NCBI GenBank assembly: GCA_963920635.1
Contig: OY987305.1
Coordinates: 9,463,153 to 9,527,152, forward strand
Direction of reading: 5' to 3'
DNA: 64,000 nucleotides
Origin: Pseudeuparius sepicola
Taxonomy: Eukaryota; Arthropoda; Insecta; Coleoptera; Anthribidae
Notes under the pieces: model-generated
What the model saw: only the letters and a program-made list of their open reading frames with translations
Databases searched by the model: none
What the model was told of the DNA's origin: nothing
Position numbers and translations under genes: made by a program
In this document: in pieces, positions 34,736-47,100 of the stretch
Layout: every line of letters starts with the position of its first letter
How positions within the stretch are numbered: the first letter of the stretch is position 1

Positions 34736-35860
34736 CTTTTTCTAACGCCAATGCCAACAAATTGAATAGAGGATTTTTTTCTGATTAGAATGATGATCAT
34801 ACATTATGGATTTTCTTGTTGCTTATGATAGAATGTCCAGTTTATTGATTTTTGCATAGTGTGCCTTGAAAGCAATGTCGCTAACTCTGTTACATCAACC
34901 AAAACCAAAGTCAAAATTTTAAATACACCGCTATGAAATAAATGCATAGATCTAAACAAAGTTTGACGGTTCAGTAAAATTTTGATTATAACAAGAATAA
35001 CAACATTTTTTATTTTTGCCGTTTTCATAGCTCTTTAGTTACAATTTTCACTTTGGTTGATACATTATTTTCAATAAATGAATAAATTGGACATTATATC
35101 ACAAATCACAAGTAGGTAACATAGGAAGCCATAATATATTACATATCACCATTTTAACCAGAAGAAATCCTGTATTCAAAAATACAAAAATTCTGTCTGG
35201 GGCTTATAAGAAAAAATAGTCGTTTCTTTTTTCACATAGGGAGGCATCGCAAAAAGACAATATACCTAATTATTGAGATCCTCATTAAAAATGAGTTCTA
35301 AAAATGTTAGAAATGTCCGACGATTTTTGGTTTTCGTATAAAAAATAAAAACGATTTTTTTCTCGAATATTCTTTAAATGAAATGATTTAAAATTTCTTT
35401 CGAACAAGTCACTGGGCACAAAATTTCGATATTTTGCCCTAATTTGAGTCAATTTGACTACTTCGTACCTTTGCCTCTGTATACCTACTTGTTATAGAAA
35501 ATACAAAATGGTACTTATACCTACCTATACAATTTTCAAACATGCAAAGTCAATACCAGAAAGAAATATGCGAAAAGCTTCTTCAATAGAAATATTAAAT
35601 ATTATGGTGTTTAAGAGGGTTTTTCTAAACAAAAACTTTTTCAAACCTCAATCGACTATGTGATCAATAATGACTTATCTGTTTTCATTCAATTGTGTTT
35701 CCCCAATATTTAAATTTCTAGAGACAAAAGACAAAATATGTAAAGACGAAAGCTTCAGTCTGCAATCAGCACTAATGTCTCCGATCGTTTAAATTTTTCG
35801 TGTTCCGCTCCAGATATTTTCTCTCGTCTCGTCGTTTTCTTCATGTTTTAACAAAACACA
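34736..35860. other. Intergenic DNA, no gene seen
   Basis: I see short open frames only and no clear repeat boundaries. Confidence 0.4.
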
Positions 35861-35994
35861 AGTCAGTGGCGGCTCATGACCATTTCACCAATTTTTTTTT
35901 GCAAGCTTTTATTTAACTTTTGTCCAGTCGTTTCCGAAAATTTCGTATTCATAGTCCAAAATTGTCCGAATCCGAATGCTAAATCGATTCATAG

Positions 35995-36735
35995 GGTCCA
36001 TTTACGTAGGAAAAGTTCCATTTCACTGTAGAGTTACATTTAACTCGGGCGCAGTAACAAAGTTGTAGAAAATCGCGAAAAATTTTTTGTTAGTTTTCTA
36101 CATAGTTATTTTCTAATTTTCTAATCAAAATTATCAAATGTCGAATCTTGGTGGCAGATCCGGAGATAGGTAACAACGATACAACGCAAAAAAACGAACT
36201 TTCAATATTGTGAAAATCAGGTCTTGGATAAATTCCCTGCGCGCGTGGCGAATATTTTGCCGGGATTTTCGGGGGGTACCCCTTTCGAAACTGAAAATTG
36301 ACGGTTTTTCCAAAAAAAAAAACAACTAGGCGTCTGTCTGATACAGGTTGACCCGTAGAAACCGGAAATCCGGTTAAAATTGAACTTTTTGGAAAAACTC
36401 CGGTCAGAATGACTCGAAAACCGACCTAACCCAAAGTCTATGACCTAACCGACGTAAATTGACTCGAAAAATCCGAAACCGATCAAATTTAGCTAAACAT
36501 TGTCTTAATGGTCGAACAGGGCATTTTTTGAAAGCGAATAAATTTAAGTGTTCCCGACACTGTTTTTTTTTTGACATACTTCGATCTTTAGACATCGGAA
36601 ATTAAGCTTAAGTTCGATTCCGTCCAGTCGTTTTCAAGGATTCGGCGATTGTTTTTCGCCCCCAACATTATAGGTCCAAATTCAAAAAATACTCCCTTCG
36701 GCGAAGCCCCAGGCCACTTGTAACAATTCAGTCAA
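35995..36735. repeat. Dispersed repeat, copy 1 (second copy at 54.1 kb)
   Basis: It shares, in the same orientation and order with 54100-55262, the blocks TTACGTAG, CGGGCGCAG against CGGACGCAG, CGTGGCGAATATT against CGTGGCTAATATT, CCGACGTAAATTG, TGTCCCGAAACTG-like, TACTTCG and finally CCCTTCGGCGAAG. There is no intact frame. The class is unknown (non-LTR tail or satellite-like). Confidence 0.6.
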
Positions 36736-37985
36736 TTATTTTTTAGTGAAGACACACATTTCAAATTACATATATTTTTAGAAGTTTTTTTACAGACGAT
36801 TGGTTTTTTCGCAAATATATTCAAATGAGCACAAAAACATTGCTTCTCCATGTTTTTTTTTAAAAAAACGAGAATGGTTCTATGTGGCATCGGCGTCTTA
36901 CCAGTGAATTTCTAATAAGTAGTAGGGAACGAGGTGTTTGTAAAAACTCTTTTTGCAGCTGTAGAAAGCTTTGAATTAACTAGATAAAGGGATCTGATTG
37001 GTCAGTTCAAAACCACAAGCACTATGGTTTGCTTGCTTTCTATTTTTTTAAAACATAATTTCAGACAACTGGATCCCGACAACATAGTTTCATTAATAAA
37101 CAGGGAGAAAAAAATATATTTAAAGCTAAAATAAAAATAATAAGTATTAGGAAATTTAATACTATTTGGTACTTGGTACAACAATATTATACTTTACAAA
37201 GTAAAATATTTTTATAATATCGGCTTGTATTATAAGAGCAAATGGTGTGTGGTTTAAAAACTTGTACGCGTTTTAAATCTAAAAATTAAGATGATATATA
37301 TAATATTCATGTTTTTAATTTGACTATTTGTTATATTCATTATTAATAGAGCGTATAATAGTTTCAAAAATATTTTTCTAGCGTGCAGTGTTACTTATTA
37401 TACAATTTAATAAATATATATTTGTTTATAATGTCCAAATATTCAGGAAAAAATATAAGGCATGTGAGTATAGTGAAAATTTAAATATATAGTAATTGGT
37501 AATATTTATATATAATATAAATTAATATACTTATGAGAATAAAATATATTCAGGATGTCCCGTTCCCGTCGTGGTCGATGAAAATCTTCCAGACGTTTTT
37601 GCTTATCGAATTAACCAGTAAGCATCTTCAGTGACGACTCCTCCCATGTTGGATCGCAACTTACTATCACTAGATATTACTTAGGCATTTGATGATCAGT
37701 TACAATCCCTCAATCCCTCAATCCCACTAAAGATGCTCTCCAGTTACGACTAGCGAAATTTCTAGAACATTTCCATCCATAATAATATTTATATACATAG
37801 AGGGAAAATTTAATATATTTTTTTATGAATTTTCTTTAGGAGTCGGATATTTCTCTACTTTACAAGCACCTGCTCTAACCGATAATAGCTGTTTACGCAA
37901 CGAAAGGGCGACATGCGACACCAAATGAACCGCTCAAGTTAAGACACCAGGCCACATACCTCAGGCCCGAAGACTCTACAATATA
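36736..37985. other. AT-rich DNA, no gene seen
   Basis: I see no supported coding or RNA feature. Confidence 0.4.
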
Positions 37986-38888
37986 CCTACTGTGTGGTCA
38001 TTTAAGTGTGCAACATATGGGATTTTTTTAACGATATTACAAATATTCCCGAAAGTTGGTGCATGTTCAATAATCATATTAGGCGCACTTAGAAATGGTT
38101 GCAAGTCAAACCGCATACAGGGTACGTAAAAAAATATATAAAAAGTGTACAAGAGTAAAGAGTAAAGTACCTTTATTTCAGAAAATTCAGCAAAATGTTA
38201 TTAAGAAAAGTTGTCTAGAATTAAAAGTAATGCCTAAATACCAAAACATGGCTTCATAAAAAATATGTTTTCTTGAAAAACATTAATAATTTTCTAAAAA
38301 AAATGTTTTAACATTCACCCTAAACAATTTCATAAATCAATAAAAATTAAATCAATTTCAAATAACTTTGTTCAAATTCAAGCATATTTGTAAAATTAAC
38401 TTAGATTTTTAATTTTTTAGGGAATCACAAATTTCCTGTTTGTTGCAATGATATTAAACAGAACTTTAAAATTTCGCAAAAATTCTTCTGAACAAGGTAA
38501 AACATTAGTAATGATAATGAAAATAATGAAAAAAAAAACTCTCATATAAGGGGCAAAATTTTTATTTTAAATGTTTATTAAAAACTGTAGAAATTAATTG
38601 ACGACAAATTTTTTTTCTTGGGAGGCTATGTTTTTAAATCTAAACAACTTTTTTTTCTAAATAACTTTTTTTAATAACCTTTTGCTAAATTTTTTGAAAT
38701 AAGGGTACTTTACTCTTATACAATTTTTATATTTTTTGACCTACCCTGTATGCTGTTTAACTTGCAACCATTCTAAGTGCACTTAATATGATTATTGAAC
38801 ATGCATCAACTTTCGGCAATGTCTGTATTTTTGTTGTGCAATTACTAAAAAAGTCCCATATGTTGCACACTTAAATGACTACACTGTA
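37986..38888. mobile_element. Palindromic MITE, GTCATTTAAGTGTGCAAC ends
   Basis: ACTGTGTGGTCATTTAAGTG...CATATGGGA on the left is mirrored by TCCCATATGTTGCACAC...GACTACACTGTA on the right. Inner blocks (CAATAATCATATTA, TGCAAGT) follow in mirrored order. No frame. Confidence 0.8.
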
Positions 38889-38997
38889 TATTTTTGTTTA
38901 AAAAAAATGATTTTGTAAATTTAATTACTTGCGTTTAATACATTGGAAATGACATTAAATGCTCTATTCATTGGTAAAATATCTGCATTCTATAATA

Positions 38998-40512
38998 TAC
39001 ACTGTGTCCCGGATGAGAATGAACAGCATGGGGATATTGCAAACGGTGAGAGATAGGGCAACGGTTAAATGGGGAAAAAGTTGCGCAATTTTGAGGTCAA
39101 TAAAACGGCATAAACAGATTTTTAATATCTTTTTCGTTTTTGAGTTATTTTGAAAAAAGTAAAATTTTGCGTTTTCGATTTTATTTTTTCTGAAGTTGTT
39201 ATCACAGATAGAGAAAAAAGAAAAACACTTTCTTGTGGCACTTTTTAACGGGCCTTAAGATGGCGTTTTTAGATTTGTTCTACAACGTTTCGTTTTTGAG
39301 AAACCATCTTCAACTTTATTTTTTTAAATACGGACCTGGATTTTTTTTTGTAGATTTTGAAAGCACTTTTCATTGCAAAAACCATGATGTATGACACGAA
39401 ATATTTTTAAAATGTTTTGAGACAATTATGCTGAAAATTCCTTTTTTTCCATTCATTTTTGTCTAATGCGGCCCTGTATTTAATAATAAGGAGTCTAAAT
39501 ATTAATCAGTATTGACAACAATTTAACTTACAGTTTATTTTTACTTCGAAAACTTAATATTTTTAAATTGTACGGCCCTGCGTCTGGTAAAGTGTTTTCC
39601 TCTGTTGTTGTACAGCAAACAGTGTCGCATAGTGTTTTGGAGTAAATTCTTCGCTTTTCCTAATTGCGAGAAGAAAGCTTTAAGCCAACGTAATCAATAA
39701 CTTTTGCCATTTATTAATTGCAAGAATACATTCGTTCGGCCTCTACACTATTTCTGTGACACAAGATATAACATGCTGCCATGTTAAATTTGTCGTCATT
39801 TGAAAAAGCACGCTCCATTTGTAATGAAATAAATTGTTAACTAAATGATACAGTGGGAGTTATGACAAATGACAAGGGATTGGTTTCGTTGTTTCAAAGC
39901 CTTCTAGGTGGAGGATTTTTATTTATTTTTTATTATCGTATGTGCCGTCCTTTTTTTAGTTCTCCAATTGATAGATAAGTTGTAAGTTAAATTGTTGACA
40001 ATACTGATTAATATTTAGACTTCTTATTATTAAATACAGGGCCGCATTAGAAAAAAAAAATGGAAAAAATGAATTTTCAGTATAATTGTCTCAAAACATT
40101 TTAAAAATATTTCTTGTCATACATCATGGTATTTGCAATAAAGACTGCTTTCAAAATCTGCAAAAAAATCCAGGTCCGTATTTAAAAAAATTAAGTTGAA
40201 GATGGTTTCTCAAAAACGAACCGCTGTAGAACAAATCTAAAAACGCCATCTTAAGGCCCGTTAAAAAGTGCCATAAGAAAGTGCTTTTCTTTTTTCTCTA
40301 TCTGTGATAGCAACTTCAGAAAAAAATAAAATCGAAAACGCAAAATTTTACTTTTTTCAAAATAATTCAAAAACGAAAAAGATATTAGAAATCTGTTTGT
40401 GCCATTTTATTGACCTCGAAATTGCGCAACTTTTTCTTCATTTAACCGTTGCCCTATCTCTCACCGTTTGCAATATCCCCATGCTGTTCATTCTTATCCG
40501 GGACACAGTGTA
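38998..40512. mobile_element. 1.5-kb palindromic element with HTH remnant
   Basis: The ends TACACTGTGTCCCGGATGAG and ATCCGGGACACAGTGTA are mirrored. Long arms (GGGGATATTGCAAACGGTGA, AAGATGGCGTTTTTAGA, CAGGTCCGTATTTAA and TGTCTCAAAACATTTTAAAA, with complements on the other arm) extend about 500 bp each. The loop carries a decayed frame, listed separately. Confidence 0.85.
39610..39818 (-). pseudogene. Decayed DUF4817-like HTH in the element loop
   Basis: On the minus strand an ATG at 39818 opens 34 codons: MERAFSNDDKFNMAACYIL, continuing CHRNSVEAERMYS, then two stops. Later frames retain basic patches. The pattern of a short N-terminus, then [YF]SN[ED]-[DE], then a hydrophobic helix, then C-[HN]-x-N and A-x-R-M-Y is how I recognise the insect DUF4817 helix-turn-helix domain of transposon proteins. 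It is clearly broken. The assignment is by eye. Confidence 0.45.
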
Positions 40513-41078
40513 CATATATGATAGAATATATCAAACTTTAATTAAACGAGTTTAATACATAATAGTAAAAAATAAATGATTAAATATAAAACTTTGTAGG
40601 TATATTACTATTTTCTAATATAAAAATATGTTAGCTGCTATTGACGAGTGTTATAAAACTAAAAGTAAATTATTGTTTTACATTTTAACATATTTTCCTT
40701 AAAATACGCATTTTTTGTATATTATCTGACAAATTTAGCTTCGTGAACATTGTCTACAAGTATTTGAAAGTTTATTTCAAATAATTCTTCATTTTATGAT
40801 CCTCGCGTTCTTCATAAACCAATTATTTCAGTATCGGCAAAGCCTAGTACCTAGTTGTAGGGTAGTGGTCAAATGTGTTGAATAGATGCAAAGATCTGGA
40901 TCTCAAATTCTGAAACAGAAAAAGCAAACCGTCCTTAAAAATGACCAAATTTGGCCCTAAACGGTACCGTCCTACGACTACAAAAAAAACCGCACCATCG
41001 ACCCCCCCAACTCCCACCCTACGCACCCGCTTGCCCACGGCACGACCTGACGACGGCGCGCACGTCCGCCTGTTCCAG
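40513..41078. promoter_or_regulatory. GC-rising upstream region of the phosphatase gene
   Basis: The sequence shifts from AT-rich to strongly GC-rich from about 40980, with a CpG-rich tract leading into the first coding exon. It may hold a promoter, or the end of a leader intron with its acceptor at CCTGTTCCAG (41078). Confidence 0.4.
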
Positions 41079-41159
41079 ATTTAGCCCGGCACCGTGACGG
41101 AGCAGCAGCCGCAGCGGCACCAGCAGCCCGTCGGCGAACAGCAGCCGCAGCAGCGCGCG

Positions 41160-44100
41160 ATGTCAGTGTGTCTGGAGAGCAGTAGGCCGCGCGACGGCCT
41201 GAAGCTGCCGCTGAACAGGAGCTACAGCGAGCCGGGACCGTCTGGATCGCCTACCGGGCCGCCTCCGCCCGCCAGCGGGCTGATCAGTCCGCCCAAGAGG
41301 TGAGTCCGGGTTTGTTGGATCAGTGGTTGCGTTGTTGCCGGCTGCACGGGGCACCACCGGTTCTAACCCTAATCTAACCTGATTTTTCTGCGGAGATAGC
41401 AAGGGTATGTATGTTTCTCTCACCAACTTGATTTTTTGAGTATAGAAGGTTTTTGTGTTCAATGTCAAACATCGTGTTTGTTTGATTTTTTGCGTTTGAA
41501 CTTTCGTTTATACTTTTTAAATAGCAGTGAGGCATTAAATGCTCTGTTTATTTAAGAAATGTATTTATAGGAGTATTACTATATCTCCGATATTTTTATT
41601 GTTTAGTTTCCACAGAGTTTCAGTGTTATGCAGGTGTTTTGTTTTATACAGGTAATAAAGTTAGGTACCTAGTGTTTAAAGTAAATAATTGCTGCTTTAT
41701 AGAAAAATATACACTCGATTTATCCGGGAACTGAAATAAAAAAAATGTCAAATACACAATCTGAAACAAACGATGAAATAACACTCTTTTAAATTTCAAC
41801 AAAAATATGTTATGTTTATTATGTTTAGCAACAAACTAACAGCTTCATCTACGTATAAGCACAGACCTATATAGCTTCGCTACTATATAGACCTATATAG
41901 CTTCGCTACTATATAGACCTATATAGCTTCGCTACTATATAGACCTATATAGCTTCGCTACTATATAGGTCTGTGGTATAAGCTACCTTTTTTTCAAATA
42001 TGGAGACGCAGAAGTTTCGTCTACAGGAACAAGATTTTTACTTTAGGAGTTATGTAAAAAAACATTCCTTATCACACGTTTCTAAATTTGGCACTTCAAT
42101 TTGGCAATGCCGCACTTATATCGATAGTTTACTACCTGTATATACACGGTGATTCAAAAAAGACTACCTACCCTTCTATACAGTGTCCTATTAATCTACG
42201 CAAAAATAAAAAATAAACCTTAAATGATGTTTAGTGGCATATCAGGTAAAGGATATCAATTGAAAAAAATGCACTCCAGCCGGGACTCGAACCCGGGACT
42301 CCTACTGTGGCCGTAGGCACTTAACCAACTAAGCTACCGGAACCATCTCCGGTGAATTTTTTTCAATTGATATCCTTTACCTGATATGCCACTAAACATC
42401 ATTTATTATTTATACAGGTACTAAAAATCTTTTTATAAATAAGCCTTGTTTTTCCGTTTTGTACACAGGTCCGTAATATAAGGGAAATACTGGTTCTTAA
42501 ATGTGGCCCTAAATTGCGTTTTTCGGCTATACATTTTGAACGGTTCGACCGATCTCAAAATTTATAGCCGAACAACGATATACAGGGTGAGTCACATCTA
42601 AAGGCAGAGCCGAAAACACGAGGTAGAACTCGCTAAAATAAGCACATATGCTTAATAAACATTAGCCCAAAAAAGCTTGGTTCTCCATATACAGCGTGTT
42701 GAAAATTTTCCAAAAACAACATATTTTTTTAATTTCTTTCGATCCCATTTAGGAATTCCAACCAAATTTGGTACACATTATACACTGGACGGTTGCCATT
42801 TTGTGGAATAATTTGACCCCGTTCCGATCACCAGCGGCGTAGGTACAAATAGTTACTGTAAATAATTGTAGAAAAAAAGTAGTACGGCCCTGTGCAAAAC
42901 CAAAAATTTAATTTGGAACAAAAAGTGCCTCTTGGTATTTTTTTTATTTCTGGTACAGTTTCTTCGTAATTTCGGATTTTTTAAACTAGTGTCAAGGTGA
43001 TTATGCTGGCATTTAAAATAAAATTATTTGTATCTACGCCGCTGCTCATCTGAACAGGGCCAAATAATTCCTAAACGGGCTAGAAAAAAATTAAAAAATA
43101 TTTGGAAAAGTTTCAACACTCTGTATATGGAGAACCAAGCGTTTTTGAGCTAATGTTTATTAAGCATATGTGCTTATTTTAGCGAATTCTACCTTGTGTT
43201 TTCGGCTCTGCCTTTAGATGTGACTCACCCTGTATATGAATAGATACATTACCAAAGGCAACTCGTTTTGTTTCATGAATTTAAAAAGATGTTATTGTTG
43301 GCACATTCAATGTTTCAAGTTTTTTGATACAATTTAGGTCATTTTGTAAATATAAGTATCTCAAAGCATATAATATGTATACGTAATACAAGTCTATCAA
43401 AAAACTATTTATTTTGCATTGCAAAATAGGAAAGACTGAATTTAAGTAATGCCAATGTAAACAAATTACCTCGACTTCTTCCCCCCAACCCGATAATGTA
43501 GAAGCAAAACAAAACACATGCTATTTGTATTGTAACAGCGTGAGTCATCTATTCGTACATATCGCTGTAGCCGAAAATCCGCTTTTACGCAAAAATACCG
43601 CGAAGAAAAGATCTTTAAACTTTTCGCGATGCATCGATCCGATTTTCCGCCTTGGCAGACTATCTGTATGCCCGTTTTCTTTGTCCAAAGATTCAAGCTG
43701 GAGGCGACACAGGGAAGTGCGCAGGCGCAGTCGAGTGCCAGCCTGCCGACGTCGCCATGCGCGGAGAGCGCGACGTTGCGAAGGGCATTTGTCTTAGGGC
43801 GCGTCCGCCCTGTAGATCCGGATTTTCTTAGGAAGCGCCTGGCAACTCCCGGCCCTGGGCCGGTCCTGCTCGATCTTAGGCCTTTTGTGGGATACAACGT
43901 CAGCCATGTCAAAGGAGCGATCAACGTCAACTGCACAGACAGGTAAGTCACGTTTGAGCTCATCATACCGCGGGTGTTTTGAAATAAATGTGCATTCACT
44001 CAAACTCCAGAAGGAAAGTCGGGAGAAACTACTTTGTTAGGCGATTTAAAGTTGTAGTTACTTTCAAGTCATAATAAGTCACCTTCGATTCGATGAAAAA

Positions 44101-47100
44101 TAACAGGATAAGTACTGATTAATTTAATGTAATCGAACCTGCTGATTGATTAATAATAATAATAATAATAATTTTATTTCCAAATAACATTTACACATAA
44201 CATTCAAATAAAAATACAAAACATTATATAAGTTTGGAAATAACGGCAAACCACAGAAGTCCGAAGACTAGCACGTGGTATCTTGCCCGCTTGGAAACTA
44301 ACAAATCGCAAAAATTGGGATACAAAACTTAATTCAACAATTCCAAATTGTCTTAATCAACCACAGATATCGACCTATACAGGGTGATTCACGTAAGTGG
44401 TTCATTAGAAGTTTACGGGGAAGTAGTGCGAATTTTGATTTGAAATTTTGTTACTTATATAACAGGTTGTAAACTTTCTTTCTAAAATATTTTCAACTTC
44501 CGGTCACTTCCGGTTATACCGGAAGTCGATAGCAACTTTTTTATTTCAAATAGAACACCCTATATATTATTACACCATTTGGTTCCCTATTAAATTCCAA
44601 ATCTTGTTTTTTTAATACAATGTGTACCTACCCTGTTCCTAACCCTTTTCGAGATATTCGCAAATTTTTGATTCTTTTGAGTGTTGCAGCCATCGACCAT
44701 CATAGTGATGATAACTTTGAAATTTATGAATCTGGAAAACTGAAATTCTGGACTGTCGTAGGCGAAAGTCAACTTTATTAAATGGTCTGTATGCCATTTC
44801 AAAATATTGTACAGGGTGTTCGGGAAAAAAATTCCCAATATCAACATCGAAAAATTGAAAAATCTCATTTTTTTCAAATGGAACCCATATTTTTTTATTG
44901 CACCATTGAAATTCTTGTGAAAAGACAGTTCAAAAAGATATAACACACTATATGTCTAAATGAAGCGGTTGCTTCGTTATTACGCAAAATACGTATATTT
45001 GCTGCGCCATATCAAGAAACAACGGACCTTTTCTAATAGGCGGCCATGGATTTTTCATTTGTGATTGTCATTTATTGTGTTCCAAACAATAAAATATTAA
45101 CTGTTGACAAGAATGGCTCAAATTAACTATTCTAACGAAGATATTTTGAATATGTTTTACACTCATGGAAAGTGTAAAAGAATTTTATAAAGGACAATTA
45201 GATTTTTTAATGGAAGGCGAAGGCATTTACATTTACCACCTTTGACGAAAAGAAAATTCAGAAAGTTCGATCGAAATTTTATAGTCCATGGCAAGGTCCA
45301 AACAAAGAGAAGAAAATATAAATACGTAACAGGTAAATAGTATAATATGAATAAAGTGTTTTACTTATACCTATGTAGTTTCTTGTTTTTTCTTCTAGTA
45401 CCTATTATTATGTAATTGTTAGTATTATTTAATTTTGTATTGTTGCTTCTCAAGGAAAAAATATGATTAAATAGCCCTTAACCTTGTCATATAATTGCGT
45501 TATTTCATTTTCCATGGCCCCCTATAATGTGACGCTCCTTGAGAAATGGCATCTTTGTTGATAAAAAAATACGTATTTTGCGTAATAACGAAGCAACCGC
45601 TTTATTTAGACCTATAGTGTGTTATATCTTTTCACAAGCATTTCAATGGTGCAATAAAAAAATATGGGTTCCATTTGAAAAAAATGAGATTTTTCAATTT
45701 TTCGATGTTGATATTGGGAATTTTTTGCAAACACCCTGTACAATATTTTGAAATAGCATACAGACCATTTAATAAAGTTGACTTTCGCCTACGACAGTCC
45801 AAAATTTCAGTTTTCCAGATTCATAAATTTTAAAGTTATCATCACTATGGTCGATGGCTGCAACACTAAAAAAAAATTAAAAATTTGCGAATATCTCGAA
45901 AAGGGTTAGGAATAGGGTACACATTATATTCAGAAAAAAGATTTGGAATTTAATAGGGAATCAAATAGTGTAATAATATATAGGGTGTTCTATTTGAAAT
46001 AACAAAGTTGCTATCGACTTCCGGTATAACCGGAAGTGATCGGAAGTTGAAAATATTTTAGAAAGAAAGTTTACAACCTGTTATATAAGTAACCAAAATT
46101 TCAAATCAAAATTCGCACTCCTTCCCCGTAAACTTCTAATGAACCACTTACGTGAATCACCCTGTATATGTAATATACTTGCGAGAAAGAATATTATTAG
46201 TATTATTATATGTATTGCCTCCTTCAATTTCCCATTCCCATGCAAGTTGTTATTACACAAACAAATTATTGAAAACAAATAGATGTAATGGATTTTTTTC
46301 ATCATAAAGAAAGAGCGTGCCCGCCAATGCACAAGTCACCTTAAAGTTAGGTCATTCCACCTGGATGAGTTCACTCCTCACGTATATTTGTTTTGTTATA
46401 TTTTTGAGCGATTACCACTTAGAACTAATTTTAGAGTTCGGTACATCTATAGCCATGCAAACTAATGAAAAAAGCGTGGATGTTATTTTTGTAACTTGTT
46501 CACAATTTTGGAACACTACCGGAATATTGCCAGAGTATCCAAAATGCGCGTCAAAATAAAATAAAACAGTTTTTTTGCATGTAGCCACTTCACCTGTTTT
46601 TCATGTATTAAAAATAATGTCAATTGTTTATTTTTTTATTCGTTATGGTGTATTGCCGCGAAAGTTTCAGAAAGTCTCCATCTCACAGCAACTATGTCAC
46701 TTTTATTTCCCTACATCTTATCTTCGGCGCTTAGTTGGAATATCATGTTTTCGCTGCGCAAGCAGTCAGAACCGTAGTCTCTCAAGCTTACTTCCTTTTG
46801 AAACGAAATACCTGACAATTTTAGAGTCCTGCTTATTTATTCCGCTGATTTGTATTATTGTACCATTTATTAGAGACCATTCTGCGCAATGGATAAAACA
46901 ATTAAAACAAGAGTTTTAGTAGGTGAGAACGGATAACGAAACTACTATATGTCTTTTATATCTTTACAGGTTCAATAGAAGAAGACTGCAACAAGGCAAA
47001 GCTAGCCTGGCAGATCTGGCTACAACAAGGGAAGGAAAAGATATCTTGAAAAAGAGGACGTTCAAGGAAGTCATCGTATATGACGATTCTACGAATGACA

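Noticed and set aside
35995..36735. Non-LTR retrotransposon coding remnant
   Set aside because: I find no reverse transcriptase or endonuclease motif in any frame of either copy; it is left as an unclassified dispersed repeat.
41860..41975. CRISPR-like array of identical 26-bp units
   Set aside because: The units are contiguous with no variable spacers, lie in an intron of an animal gene and form a palindrome with flanking duplications.
42273..42343. Functional tRNA gene
   Set aside because: G at position 33, wobble-heavy acceptor stem and location between transposon inverted repeats indicate a pseudogene.
43466..43999. Minus-strand 177-codon frame across phosphatase exon 2
   Set aside because: It is an antisense frame favoured by the GC-rich exon; the plus strand encodes the rhodanese domain with correct splice phases.
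46317..46919. Plus-strand frames just before the third phosphatase exon as extra exons
   Set aside because: They are not in phase with the exon at 46970, contain no family motifs, and the direct splice 43942 to 46970 gives a continuous rhodanese domain.
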